Source: Candidatus Omnitrophota bacterium (GTDB lineage Bacteria; Omnitrophota; Gorgyraeia; Duberdicusellales; 4484-171). From it: a DNA stretch of 48,527 nucleotides. The notes beneath the pieces were generated by a model. The model saw only the letters and a list, made by a program, of their open reading frames with translations, had not been told where the DNA came from and searched no databases. The position numbers and the translations under genes are program-made. The stretch is from positions 1 through 48,527 of the forward strand of contig JAQUWY010000011.1 in NCBI GenBank assembly GCA_028692655.1. Reading direction: 5' to 3'. Positions 40,502 to 47,560 of the stretch are shown here, in pieces (the first letter of the stretch is position 1; each line of letters begins with the position of its first letter).

Positions 40502-41956
40502 TTGGCTGGAAAAATTTCCATTATTGGAGCAGGCGTTGGCGGATTATCTTTGGCTGCCAGGCTGGCCAGCCGTGGCTACGAAATAGACATTTACGAGAGG
40601 CTTCCTGAGTGCGGGGGCCGGGCCCATATTATAAGGGACAAAGGGTTTGTGTTTGATACTGGGCCGTCTTTTGTTCTTATGCCGGAATTTTTTGGCGAAG
40701 TGTTTTCTTACTGTCAACAAGACATTAAAGATTACCTTAATCTTAAAGTTCTTGATACAAGCTACAAGATATTTTATACAGACGGAAAAGTGTTGACTGT
40801 ATATAAAGACAGCGAAAAGACCAAGCAGGAGCTGGAAAGGCTGGAGCCGGGGGCTTCCCGCGGTTACGATAAATTTCTCAAAGAAATCGGCCAAATGTAT
40901 TTTGCCGTAAAGCCATTGCTTTATAAACCTTTTTATCGCAGGGATATCTTAAATCCTAAATATTGGCCTCTTTTGCCAAAATTAAAGATTTTTCAATCTT
41001 ATTGGAAAATAGCCAAGAAATTTTTTAAAAGTGAAAGGCTTTGTTATGCTTTTACTTTTGAGGCCATGTTTATAGGGGTTTCTCCTTTTGTGTCGCCGGC
41101 TTTCTACAGTATCATAACTTATGTAGATCATAAAGAAAAAATTTACCATCCTTTGGGCGGAATGTACGAGATACCTAAGGCTTTGGAGAAAATAGCCCTT
41201 AAATTTGGGGCCAGGATAAATTACAATTTTGAAATAGAAAAAATTTTACAGAACGATGATAGATTTATTCTGAAAAGCAAGCAAGGAGATATAGATTCCG
41301 AAAAAGTGGCGGTTAATGCGGATTATTCTTATAGCCAGGAAAGCCTGCTGAAAAGGCCGTTGCGGCAGTTGGATTATTCTTGTTCGGTCTACCTTTTATA
41401 TTTAGGCCTAAAACGTAAAGTTTCTGGTTTAGCCCACCATAATTTATTTTTTTCCTCGGATTTACGCAGAAACCTGAAAGAAATTTTTGATTCCGGTGAT
41501 ATTCCGCTGGACCCTTCTTTTTACGTGCACGTGCCTACAGTTACTGATCCCGGGCTTGCCCCGGAGGGAAAAAGCATAGCTTATATTTTGGTCCCGATTC
41601 CTAATTTAGAAAAGTCTCAGGGCATAAATGAATCGGAGGAAGAACGCTTAAGAAAGATTATATTCAGCAAGGTTAAGCTGTCGACAGGAATCGACCTTGA
41701 GGATTTAATTGAGGTGGAGCATAAGTTCTTTCCCGATGATTTCATAAGCCGCTACAATATAAAAAATGCTGCTACTTTTGGCCTTGCTCATACTTTTTCT
41801 CAAAGCGCTTTTTTCAGGCCGTATAATAATGACCAAACTTTTAAAGGCCTTTATTATGTAGGCGCAAGTACACAACCGGGTGGAGGGCTACCTACGGTAA
41901 TAGCATCTTCAAAAATAGTGGCGGATATGATAACGGGGGAAGCGAAGAAGCCATAA
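40502..41956 (+). CDS. crtI: Phytoene desaturase (CrtI/CrtN type)
   Basis: FAD enzyme that adds double bonds to phytoene on the way to lycopene. The 484-residue length and the N-terminal dinucleotide-binding IIGAGVGGLSLAARLASRGYEIDIYE (6-31) and GGRAHIIRDKGFVFDTGPSFVLMPEFF segments are typical, as is the C-terminal YYVGASTQPGGGLPTVIASSKIVADMI. The start is TTG 40502, with AGGAGGGG upstream; no ATG fits. It faces the convergent ispH gene across a repeat-filled gap. The neighbourhood (crtB, crtY) supports a carotenoid substrate over related amine oxidases. Number of desaturation steps cannot be read from sequence. Confidence 0.9.
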   Translation: MAGKISIIGAGVGGLSLAARLASRGYEIDIYERLPECGGRAHIIRDKGFVFDTGPSFVLMPEFFGEVFSYCQQDIKDYLNLKVLDTSYKIFYTDGKVLTVYKDSEKTKQELERLEPGASRGYDKFLKEIGQMYFAVKPLLYKPFYRRDILNPKYWPLLPKLKIFQSYWKIAKKFFKSERLCYAFTFEAMFIGVSPFVSPAFYSIITYVDHKEKIYHPLGGMYEIPKALEKIALKFGARINYNFEIEKILQNDDRFILKSKQGDIDSEKVAVNADYSYSQESLLKRPLRQLDYSCSVYLLYLGLKRKVSGLAHHNLFFSSDLRRNLKEIFDSGDIPLDPSFYVHVPTVTDPGLAPEGKSIAYILVPIPNLEKSQGINESEEERLRKIIFSKVKLSTGIDLEDLIEVEHKFFPDDFISRYNIKNAATFGLAHTFSQSAFFRPYNNDQTFKGLYYVGASTQPGGGLPTVIASSKIVADMITGEAKKP

Positions 41957-42219
41957 GTTATAAAAGAGCACCAGCGCACCAGCCACTAGTCACCAGACAC
42001 CGTGTGAGTTTGAGAAAGAACAGCTGATGCTTACAAAAATTTAACTTGCTTAACGGGGTGCATTACAAATATGATAAAAAGCTTATATTCGGTTTAATTA
42101 TTGAGATTTGGGAATTGTTTGGTTATTGTTTCTTGTGACTTAAGAATTGGTAGTATTTGGATTTGGGATTTTAACAACAGGTGCTCCGGTGCACTGGTGA
42201 CGGGTGTTCTTTTATAGCT
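41956..42219. repeat. crtI-ispH gap: inverted-repeat-bounded element with embedded repeat copy
   Basis: The gap is flanked by near-complementary 17-mers: AGTTATAAAAGAGCACC (41956-41972) and GGTGTTCTTTTATAGCT (42203-42219), with two mismatches. Inside these lie CACCAG-rich words on the left (41970-42003) and GGTGACGGGTG-type words on the right. The middle, 42066-42172, is the uninterrupted copy of the element at 27418-27586 in opposite orientation. The region may serve as a bidirectional end for two converging genes. No gene was found. Confidence 0.65.
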
Positions 42220-42230
42220 TGCAGCTGTTT

Positions 42231-43091
42231 TTATCTAGTGTTTGCTTCCAAAGCTTTGATCTTTTCAATAACCTCTTTGGTCGTGTAATCCGGCGTGGAT
42301 GCTCCGGCAGTTATGCCTACGCTTTTAGCTTTTTTGAACCATTCCGGATTAATTTCTTCTTTTGATGTTATCCAGAAGGTATTTTTATTAAGAGATTTTG
42401 ATATTTGATACAGCCTTTTGGTGTTAGCGCTTGTTTTTGAACCGATTACCAGCATAATATCGTTTTTAAGGGGCAGCTTTCTTATCTCATCTTGTTTTAT
42501 ACGTGTAGGCCGGCAGATAGTATTGAAAAATTTTACCGTTTTGATGTTCTTCTTTATCTTTGCTACCACAGGTAATATTTTTTCTATATCTTGGGTTGAT
42601 TGTACAATAATGGCGGCTTTTTTGATTTTTTTTATTTTTGTGCCGGGGATATTCTTTGAACTATCTATGACCATAGCCTTTTCCTTAAGCTGGCCGATTA
42701 TACCCAGAACTTCATCGTGTTTCTTGTCTCCGATTATGATTATGGAATAACCTTTGGATTGCTGAGATTTAGCGATGCGGTGTATTTCTTTTACCATAGG
42801 GCAGGTTGCATCAACTATTGAATAGCCGAGCCTTTTTGCTGTGTTTATTAGCTTTTGTGATGTTCCGTGGGCTCTTACAAGGAGGGTTTTATTTTTCCCG
42901 CGGCTTAAGTGGCTTACTTTTTTAATACCGGTTTTTTGTACCTGCTTGACAACAGTTTCATTATGCACAATATCTCCCAACATCTCTATGGTCTTTCTAT
43001 TTTTTGAGGTTTCCTGAGCTATTTTTAAAGCTCTTTTTACCCCAAAGCAGAAACCGGCCGATTTCGCCAGAGTTACTTTTATTTTTTTCAT
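42231..43091 (-). CDS. ispH: 4-hydroxy-3-methylbut-2-enyl diphosphate reductase
   Basis: Last enzyme of the MEP pathway, giving IPP and DMAPP, the building blocks for the neighbouring carotenoid genes. The three [4Fe-4S] ligands are Cys15 (AGFCFGVKRA), Cys97 (ATCPMVKEIH) and Cys193 (FNTICRPT); His43, His75 and the HDE of GDKKHDEV (near 121-128) are also present. The 286-residue protein starts at ATG 43091, which overlaps the crtB stop as ATGA; a longer upstream reading in the same frame runs into crtB and lacks a case. The sequence after Cys193 (RPTRIKQDEI) differs from the common ATTNRQ form. Located in a carotenoid cluster rather than with other MEP genes. Confidence 0.93.
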   Translation of the reverse strand: MKKIKVTLAKSAGFCFGVKRALKIAQETSKNRKTIEMLGDIVHNETVVKQVQKTGIKKVSHLSRGKNKTLLVRAHGTSQKLINTAKRLGYSIVDATCPMVKEIHRIAKSQQSKGYSIIIIGDKKHDEVLGIIGQLKEKAMVIDSSKNIPGTKIKKIKKAAIIVQSTQDIEKILPVVAKIKKNIKTVKFFNTICRPTRIKQDEIRKLPLKNDIMLVIGSKTSANTKRLYQISKSLNKNTFWITSKEEINPEWFKKAKSVGITAGASTPDYTTKEVIEKIKALEANTR

Positions 43092-43954
43092 TGGTTTGTT
43101 GCGGTTGAGATTATAATGCCTATTTTTTTTGCCGTATTGACATAACATCGCCGGGAGAAAATATCGTAGTTATTCTTCTCAATTTCGTTTAATATTTCAA
43201 AGTAAGCTTTGCTCATTAATTTCGCAACGAAACGCTGGCGCAATCCCGGAATGAAGCGGAGCCCCTTTTCAGATAAAAAGAAGTAGCTTTTTGCCCGGTC
43301 TATTTGAAATTTTATAAAACTGATAAATTTTTCGTCAAGTATTTTGTCCGCGATATGCTTATCGGAAACTCCGAAAAAAGACATTTCTTCCTGAGGCAGA
43401 TAAATTCTTCCTCTGCTAAAATCTTCTTTGATGTCCCTTATGATATTTGTAAGCTGCATTGCTATGCCTAGGTCTATGGCATAGGGATGAGCCTTTTTGT
43501 CTTTTACTCTGAATAAGCGCAGCATTATAAGGCCGATTATCCCGGCTACTTTATAACAGTAGTCATTTAATTCAGAAAAGTTTTTGTAGCGGGTTTTTTC
43601 AAGGTCCATTTGCATTCCTTCTAAAAGCTTGCCAAAATACTCTATGGGTATGTTAAATCTCTGGATTGTTTTTTGAAATGCCAGGAGAATCTCATCTTTA
43701 AGGCCTAACCCGGAATAGGCCAGCGAAATCTCTTCTTTTACCTTGAGCAGTTTTTCTTTTTCTTGCTGGCTATCTTTTTTATCTACGGCATCATCGCTTC
43801 TGCGGCATATCGCGTATATACTGTATGAGGCCCGGCGTAGCTTAGGCGGCAGGAACAAAGAAGCCATGTAGAATGTTTTAGCCTCTTTTTTAGTTATAAT
43901 CTTGGCTTTACGAAAACCCTTACGGTAAGTAAAAGGTGTCTTTCCCATTATCAT
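43088..43954 (-). CDS. crtB: Phytoene synthase family protein
   Basis: Condenses two geranylgeranyl diphosphates to phytoene. The 288-residue protein has both Asp-rich motifs: RRSDDAVD (51-58) and IIRDIKEDFSRGRIYLP (171-187), with the conserved YCYKVAGIIGLIM between them. Placement beside crtI, crtY and a C20 synthase favours phytoene over squalene or hydroxysqualene synthesis. Its stop overlaps the ispH start. The likely start is ATG 43954 (or 43948); no Shine-Dalgarno is visible and a TAAAAT box lies only about 10 bp upstream, so its mRNA may be leaderless. The divergent crtYc gene starts 84 bp away. Confidence 0.92.
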   Translation of the reverse strand: MIMGKTPFTYRKGFRKAKIITKKEAKTFYMASLFLPPKLRRASYSIYAICRRSDDAVDKKDSQQEKEKLLKVKEEISLAYSGLGLKDEILLAFQKTIQRFNIPIEYFGKLLEGMQMDLEKTRYKNFSELNDYCYKVAGIIGLIMLRLFRVKDKKAHPYAIDLGIAMQLTNIIRDIKEDFSRGRIYLPQEEMSFFGVSDKHIADKILDEKFISFIKFQIDRAKSYFFLSEKGLRFIPGLRQRFVAKLMSKAYFEILNEIEKNNYDIFSRRCYVNTAKKIGIIISTATNQ

Positions 43955-43962
43955 TATGATTC

Positions 43963-44032
43963 ATTTTACACTTAACTTAATCTTAGGCAAGCCTAAATCT
44001 TATTTGCTAAAGCTATTTATCGGGGGTAAAAT
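43963..44032. promoter_or_regulatory. Divergent crtB/crtYc promoters with shared palindrome
   Basis: On the minus strand TTGCCT (complement of 43985-43990), 16-nt spacer and TAAAAT (complement of 43963-43968) form the crtB promoter. On the plus strand TTGCTA (44004-44009), 17-nt spacer and TAAAAT (44027-44032) point to crtYc, with a start at about the ATG 44039. The inverted repeat TTAGGC-AA-GCCTAA (43983-43996) covers the crtB -35 box and could be the operator of a carotenoid regulator. GGGGGT at 44022-44026 is an alternative ribosome binding site for crtYc. Confidence 0.5.
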
Positions 44033-44038
44033 AAAAAC

Positions 44039-44347
44039 ATGTCAGAGTACCTGAAAGTATTGCTCATATCTTTGAGCGTGCCTTTGTTTTTAAGCTTTTA
44101 TTCTCCTTTAAAAATCTGGCCTAATTTAAAGGCCCTGGCTGCCACCTTGGGATTAATCATTCTTGTTTTTGGGGGCTGGGATGTATTCGCCGCCTACCGC
44201 AGGCATTGGCATTTTGACTTTCAACAGGTTTACGGTTCAAGATTACTGAATTTGCCATTGGAAGAGGTGCTTTTTTTTATTATTATTCCCTTTTGTTGTA
44301 TATTTACCTGGGAAGCGATAATTTTTTTAAAAGGAAAAATAAAATGA
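44039..44347 (+). CDS. crtYc: Lycopene cyclase subunit CrtYc (heterodimeric type)
   Basis: First half of a two-subunit lycopene cyclase. 102 residues, three predicted membrane helices (about 5-22, 32-51, 74-96). The family motif appears as LPLEEVLFFIIIP (71-84), where the Pro-Leu-Glu-Glu is conserved. The heterodimeric CrtYc/CrtYd cyclase is best known from Actinobacteria, and the same two domains are fused in archaea and fungi. It overlaps crtYd by ATGA, so the subunits are made in equal amounts. Whether it forms beta, epsilon or other rings cannot be told. Strong neighbourhood support from crtB and crtI. Confidence 0.85.
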   Translation: MSEYLKVLLISLSVPLFLSFYSPLKIWPNLKALAATLGLIILVFGGWDVFAAYRRHWHFDFQQVYGSRLLNLPLEEVLFFIIIPFCCIFTWEAIIFLKGKIK

Positions 44348-44661
44348 AGGAATACACTTTTTTAGCTGCGGTTTCAGTTATTTTGACTATTTTTATCGAT
44401 TGCAAAAGTTCGAAACTTTACAGGCGCGGTGAGTATTATATTTTTCTGGCAGTGATTTTGTTTTTTAAGCTTCTGGTTAACGGCTACCTTACGGGTAATA
44501 ACATTGTTATTTATAACACTCGCTTTTTTCTGGGGTTTCGTTTGGGAAGTATTCCTCTGGAAGACTTTTTGTTCGGGTACAGCATGGTTACCCTAACGCT
44601 TGTATTTTGGGAATATTTTAAAAAGAAGTTTGCTTTAAGCAGGGATAATATCGGGCAATAA
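44344..44661 (+). CDS. crtYd: Lycopene cyclase subunit CrtYd (heterodimeric type)
   Basis: Second subunit, 105 residues from ATG 44344, whose ATG overlaps the crtYc TGA. A longer reading from an upstream TTG would lie inside crtYc and is rejected. Three helices and the repeat of the family motif as IPLEDFLFGYSMVTLTL (near 74-90), with FFLGFRLGSIPLED typical of CrtYd. The stop TAA is 44659-44661, directly followed by GGAGG for the next gene, so translation continues through the operon. Confidence 0.85.
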   Translation: MKEYTFLAAVSVILTIFIDCKSSKLYRRGEYYIFLAVILFFKLLVNGYLTGNNIVIYNTRFFLGFRLGSIPLEDFLFGYSMVTLTLVFWEYFKKKFALSRDNIGQ

Positions 44662-44676
44662 CCGGAGGCAGAAACT

Positions 44677-45555
44677 ATAAAAATATTCAGGATAAGCTTT
44701 TTTATCTTATTGCTCTTGTGCATAGCTTCAAAGGGGTGGTGTTTTAACTGGAAGCAGTTGCATCAGTTGGCGGATGATACAACTCTGAACAGAGCTGTGG
44801 CTAAAGCGGCTGATGAAAGTAATTCTCCGGAGAGCCTTTATGTTTTAGGCCTGGTCTATCTTAACCGTTACGATAATGGCCTAGCTCGGGAAACATTTGA
44901 AAAGATGTTGGCGATAGACGGTTCTAATGCAGGGGCCAGATGGGGTTTAGCCGAATGCTTGCGCAGAGAGCATCAATACCTGAAGTGCCAACCTGTTTTC
45001 GAAGAAATTATAGAATCAACCCCGGAATTTTCTCCTGCCTATCTGAGCCTTGCTTATGTAAAATATATACAGGCAGATTTTAACGCTTCGGCGCGGTTAG
45101 CTTACAAGGTTATAAAACAAGGCCGGGATGAGGTTGACATATCAAATTTTGTCCGAGCCCTTTGTTTATTTGCCGGAAATAAAGGCATGATTGCTCATTA
45201 TGGAGGCTTATTGTCAAAGGCTATAAACGGCCGGTTGGTGTTGCCGTATCTTAATAAAGCTTATAGCCTCCAGCCCGATTCGGCTACTGTCCAGTTTGGT
45301 TTAGGTAGCTATTATCTTTTAGTTCCTCCTGTTTTTGGCAGGGATATTGACAAAGCCGAAGTTCATTTAAAAAAAGCTATTACCGTTTCACCTTTGCTGG
45401 CAGATGCTTATGTGCGCCTGGCTCAGGTTTATAAATTAAGAGGAGATACCGCTAAATATGAGGCGTATATTAAGAAAGCTCTTGGCATAGATCCTGGTAA
45501 CGAGATGGCTGTGGATATTTATGATGGACGGTGTAAATTTATATGCTTGGAATGA
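44677..45555 (+). CDS. Exported TPR protein, probable AUA start codon
   Basis: The frame is open from 44662, just after the crtYd stop. Starting at ATA 44677 gives I-KIFRISFFILLLLCIASKGWCF, a complete signal peptide, with GGAGG (44664-44668) at ideal distance. No ATG, GTG or TTG lies between the stop and TTG 44710; starting there would cut the signal and has no ribosome binding site. So the real start is likely ATA, or an ATG changed by a single base. The body (about 280 residues) holds TPR-like repeats: SLYVLGLVYLNRYDNGLARETFEKMLAIDGSNAGARWGLAE, FSPAYLSLAYVKYIQADFNASARLAYKVI and LADAYVRLAQVYKLRGDTAKYEAYIKKALGIDPGN. It may be a scaffold in the envelope. A link to carotenoids rests only on operon position. 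Confidence 0.75.
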   Translation: MKIFRISFFILLLLCIASKGWCFNWKQLHQLADDTTLNRAVAKAADESNSPESLYVLGLVYLNRYDNGLARETFEKMLAIDGSNAGARWGLAECLRREHQYLKCQPVFEEIIESTPEFSPAYLSLAYVKYIQADFNASARLAYKVIKQGRDEVDISNFVRALCLFAGNKGMIAHYGGLLSKAINGRLVLPYLNKAYSLQPDSATVQFGLGSYYLLVPPVFGRDIDKAEVHLKKAITVSPLLADAYVRLAQVYKLRGDTAKYEAYIKKALGIDPGNEMAVDIYDGRCKFICLE

Positions 45556-45569
45556 TTCTGCTGGAGGGG

Positions 45570-46610
45570 TTAAAAATCTAAGAGTTCTCTGCAATAATGT
45601 ATTAAAATATCTTTGTGTTTTTGCGAAAGCCCTGAGCGTTTTAATATGGACTCAGCTTTAGAAGCAAAGATCTCGACCTCATTACGGGCATAATCAAGAG
45701 ATTTAGTTTTTTGAGATATTAACCTTATTCTCTGTAGATCCTTAATGGTTACCTTTTGCTTTGAAAGGATGTTTTTTATGAGGCTTTTTTCCCGGGGGCA
45801 GGACTTATTAAAAATATGCCAGAGAACTAGTGTTTTTTTTGCTTCTTGCAAATCTGACAAGATAGATTTCCCGATTTTTTTCTCATCGCTGAACAGGCCC
45901 AGAATATCATCTTTTACCTGGAATGCCCTGCCAAGATAACGGCCAAATTCAGATAGAATCTTTTCTTCTCTTTGCGAAGCTCCGGCCAGGAGGGCTCCCG
46001 TAGCTAAGGGGGTTGAGAAGGTGTATTCGGCTGTTTTATAATCATATATTTTTTCGATATCTTCCTTGGTTGTTTCTTCGATTTTTTTGGTGCCGCTTAA
46101 GAGTTCGATGAATTCTCCCGACCCGGTATACACTGCGGCTCTAATGAAGCGTTTCAGAGCTCTTTCTTTGTTAAGAGGCAGCTCATTTATTTTCAGGAAA
46201 GCGTCAATCGCTATGGCGTATATTATATCCCCGGCCACGATACTTAAATCTTGGCCGTTGAACTTGGCTTTGGGGTAGCGGGCTAGATACTTATTAAGAA
46301 GAACGTGCATAGAAGGTTTTTTTCTGCGCATTTCTGATTTATCTATAATATCGTCATGCACAAGCATAAAATCATGCAGAAGCTCTATTGAAAGGGCGCT
46401 TGTGTATAGGCCGGCAGGTTCTTTTTTGGAAAACCCTTTATATCCGATAACAAAGAGAATCGGCCTGAGGCGCTTTCCATCCCGTAATATGAAATCTTTA
46501 ATTACTTTGAATAAAAGGGGAGATATAAAGTTTAAATTGTATGATGCGTCTACCTGGTTTAGGAACCGGATTAAGTTTAGGTCAATTCTTTTTTTTATTT
46601 TATCAAGCAC
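45570..46610 (-). CDS. Polyprenyl diphosphate synthase, likely GGPP synthase
   Basis: Chain-elongating trans-prenyltransferase that would give the C20 precursor for CrtB. The 346-residue all-helical protein carries GKRLRP (45-50), the first Asp-rich motif LVHDDIIDKSEMRR (83-96) and the second QVKDDILGLFSDEKKIGKS (near 236-254). Start is GTG, at the complement of 46608-46610; no upstream ATG is in frame. Chain length cannot be fixed from sequence, so FPP or longer products are possible. The gene faces the crtYcd-TPR genes and meets the TPR gene tail to tail with 14 bp between. crtE or ispA would be usual names. Confidence 0.9.
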   Translation of the reverse strand: MLDKIKKRIDLNLIRFLNQVDASYNLNFISPLLFKVIKDFILRDGKRLRPILFVIGYKGFSKKEPAGLYTSALSIELLHDFMLVHDDIIDKSEMRRKKPSMHVLLNKYLARYPKAKFNGQDLSIVAGDIIYAIAIDAFLKINELPLNKERALKRFIRAAVYTGSGEFIELLSGTKKIEETTKEDIEKIYDYKTAEYTFSTPLATGALLAGASQREEKILSEFGRYLGRAFQVKDDILGLFSDEKKIGKSILSDLQEAKKTLVLWHIFNKSCPREKSLIKNILSKQKVTIKDLQRIRLISQKTKSLDYARNEVEIFASKAESILKRSGLSQKHKDILIHYCRELLDF

Positions 46611-46675
46611 TCTTGTATGCTACCATATCTGTAGCTGACGGGCAAATAAAATAAGTGGTAAATATTGTCAAATTT

Positions 46676-47560
46676 ATGATTAAAAAATACGCCAGGGCTT
46701 TAAGGCTTCCTTTTATAATCACCAGTCTTCTTGCTTTTGTGGCTGGTTCTTTGCTTTGGGCGCCGTTAAAGAGAATGACTTTTTTCTTAGGAATTCTGGG
46801 CGTTGCTGCTGTCCATTTGGGAGCTAATTTAATAAACGATTACGCTGATTCTCGTTCGGGAGTTGATTGGCAGGATAAGAAATTTTACGGATTATTTGGG
46901 GGTTCAAAGCTTATTCAGCAAGGGATATTTTCCGAGAGATTTTATCTATGTTTAAGCTTGGGTTTTTTTCTGATAGCTCTTTTGTGTTTTTTGTCTATTT
47001 CATTGGTTATAGATAGCTGTCTGCCTATGGCCGGTTATTTAATTATCCTGGTGTTGGGAGTTTCTTATTCCTGGGCGCCGTTTCGTTTTTCTTATCGTGG
47101 CCTGGGCGAGGTTATTATTTTTATCCTGTTTGGGCCGGCTTTGGTTATGGGGGGGTATTTTATTCAGAGTGGGGTTTTCCCAGATACCAGAAGTTTCCTT
47201 GTTTCTATGCCCTTTGGATTTTTTACTACTGCAATATTGCTTGCCAACGAAGTTCCAGATTACCCCGAGGACTCAAGCGCAGGGAAAAATACCTGGGTAG
47301 TTAGCCTTAGCCCGGAAAAGGCTTGGTGGATATATGGTTTACTCGCTGCATTGGGGCTAACCATGGTTATTGCAAGCGTTTTTTTAGGCTATCTTGGAAA
47401 GATTTCTCTTTTGTCTTTAGCTTTGTCGGCTCTTTTTTTAAAAGCAGTAAATATAATACGTTATTATCCTCGAGATAAGGAAAAGCTGCTGGAATCTTCG
47501 AAACTCACCATAATCGCAAACACTTTAGCGGGTGTATTTTTGATTTTAGGAGTTTTATAG
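46676..47560 (+). CDS. UbiA family prenyltransferase, MenA-like
   Basis: Membrane enzyme that attaches a prenyl chain to an aromatic or polyene acceptor. About 294 residues with 8-9 helices; ATG 46676 is preferred to the GTG at 46655, but neither has a good ribosome binding site. First Asp-rich motif NLINDYADSRSGVDWQD (near 50-66) followed by FGGSKLIQQG, and second motif NEVPDYPEDSSAGKNTW (near 190-206). This spacing and the G-G-S-x-hydrophobic-x-Q-x-G run resemble MenA (1,4-dihydroxy-2-naphthoate prenyltransferase). A lycopene elongase as in C50 carotenoid synthesis is a weaker alternative in this genomic setting. The stop overlaps the next gene start (TAGTG). Confidence 0.8.
   Translation: MIKKYARALRLPFIITSLLAFVAGSLLWAPLKRMTFFLGILGVAAVHLGANLINDYADSRSGVDWQDKKFYGLFGGSKLIQQGIFSERFYLCLSLGFFLIALLCFLSISLVIDSCLPMAGYLIILVLGVSYSWAPFRFSYRGLGEVIIFILFGPALVMGGYFIQSGVFPDTRSFLVSMPFGFFTTAILLANEVPDYPEDSSAGKNTWVVSLSPEKAWWIYGLLAALGLTMVIASVFLGYLGKISLLSLALSALFLKAVNIIRYYPRDKEKLLESSKLTIIANTLAGVFLILGVL

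Noticed and set aside
43092-43148. Longer ispH starting within crtB
   Set aside because: The added residues are basic and unlike IspH; the ATG overlapping the crtB stop gives the expected N-terminus.
44293-44343. Longer start for CrtYd inside crtYc
   Set aside because: The ATGA overlap at 44344 gives a start aligned with the family N-terminus; the upstream part would be read from crtYc coding sequence.
46676-47560. UbiA protein as lycopene elongase for C50 carotenoids
   Set aside because: Motifs match the MenA type better and the next gene is quinone-related; kept only as an alternative.
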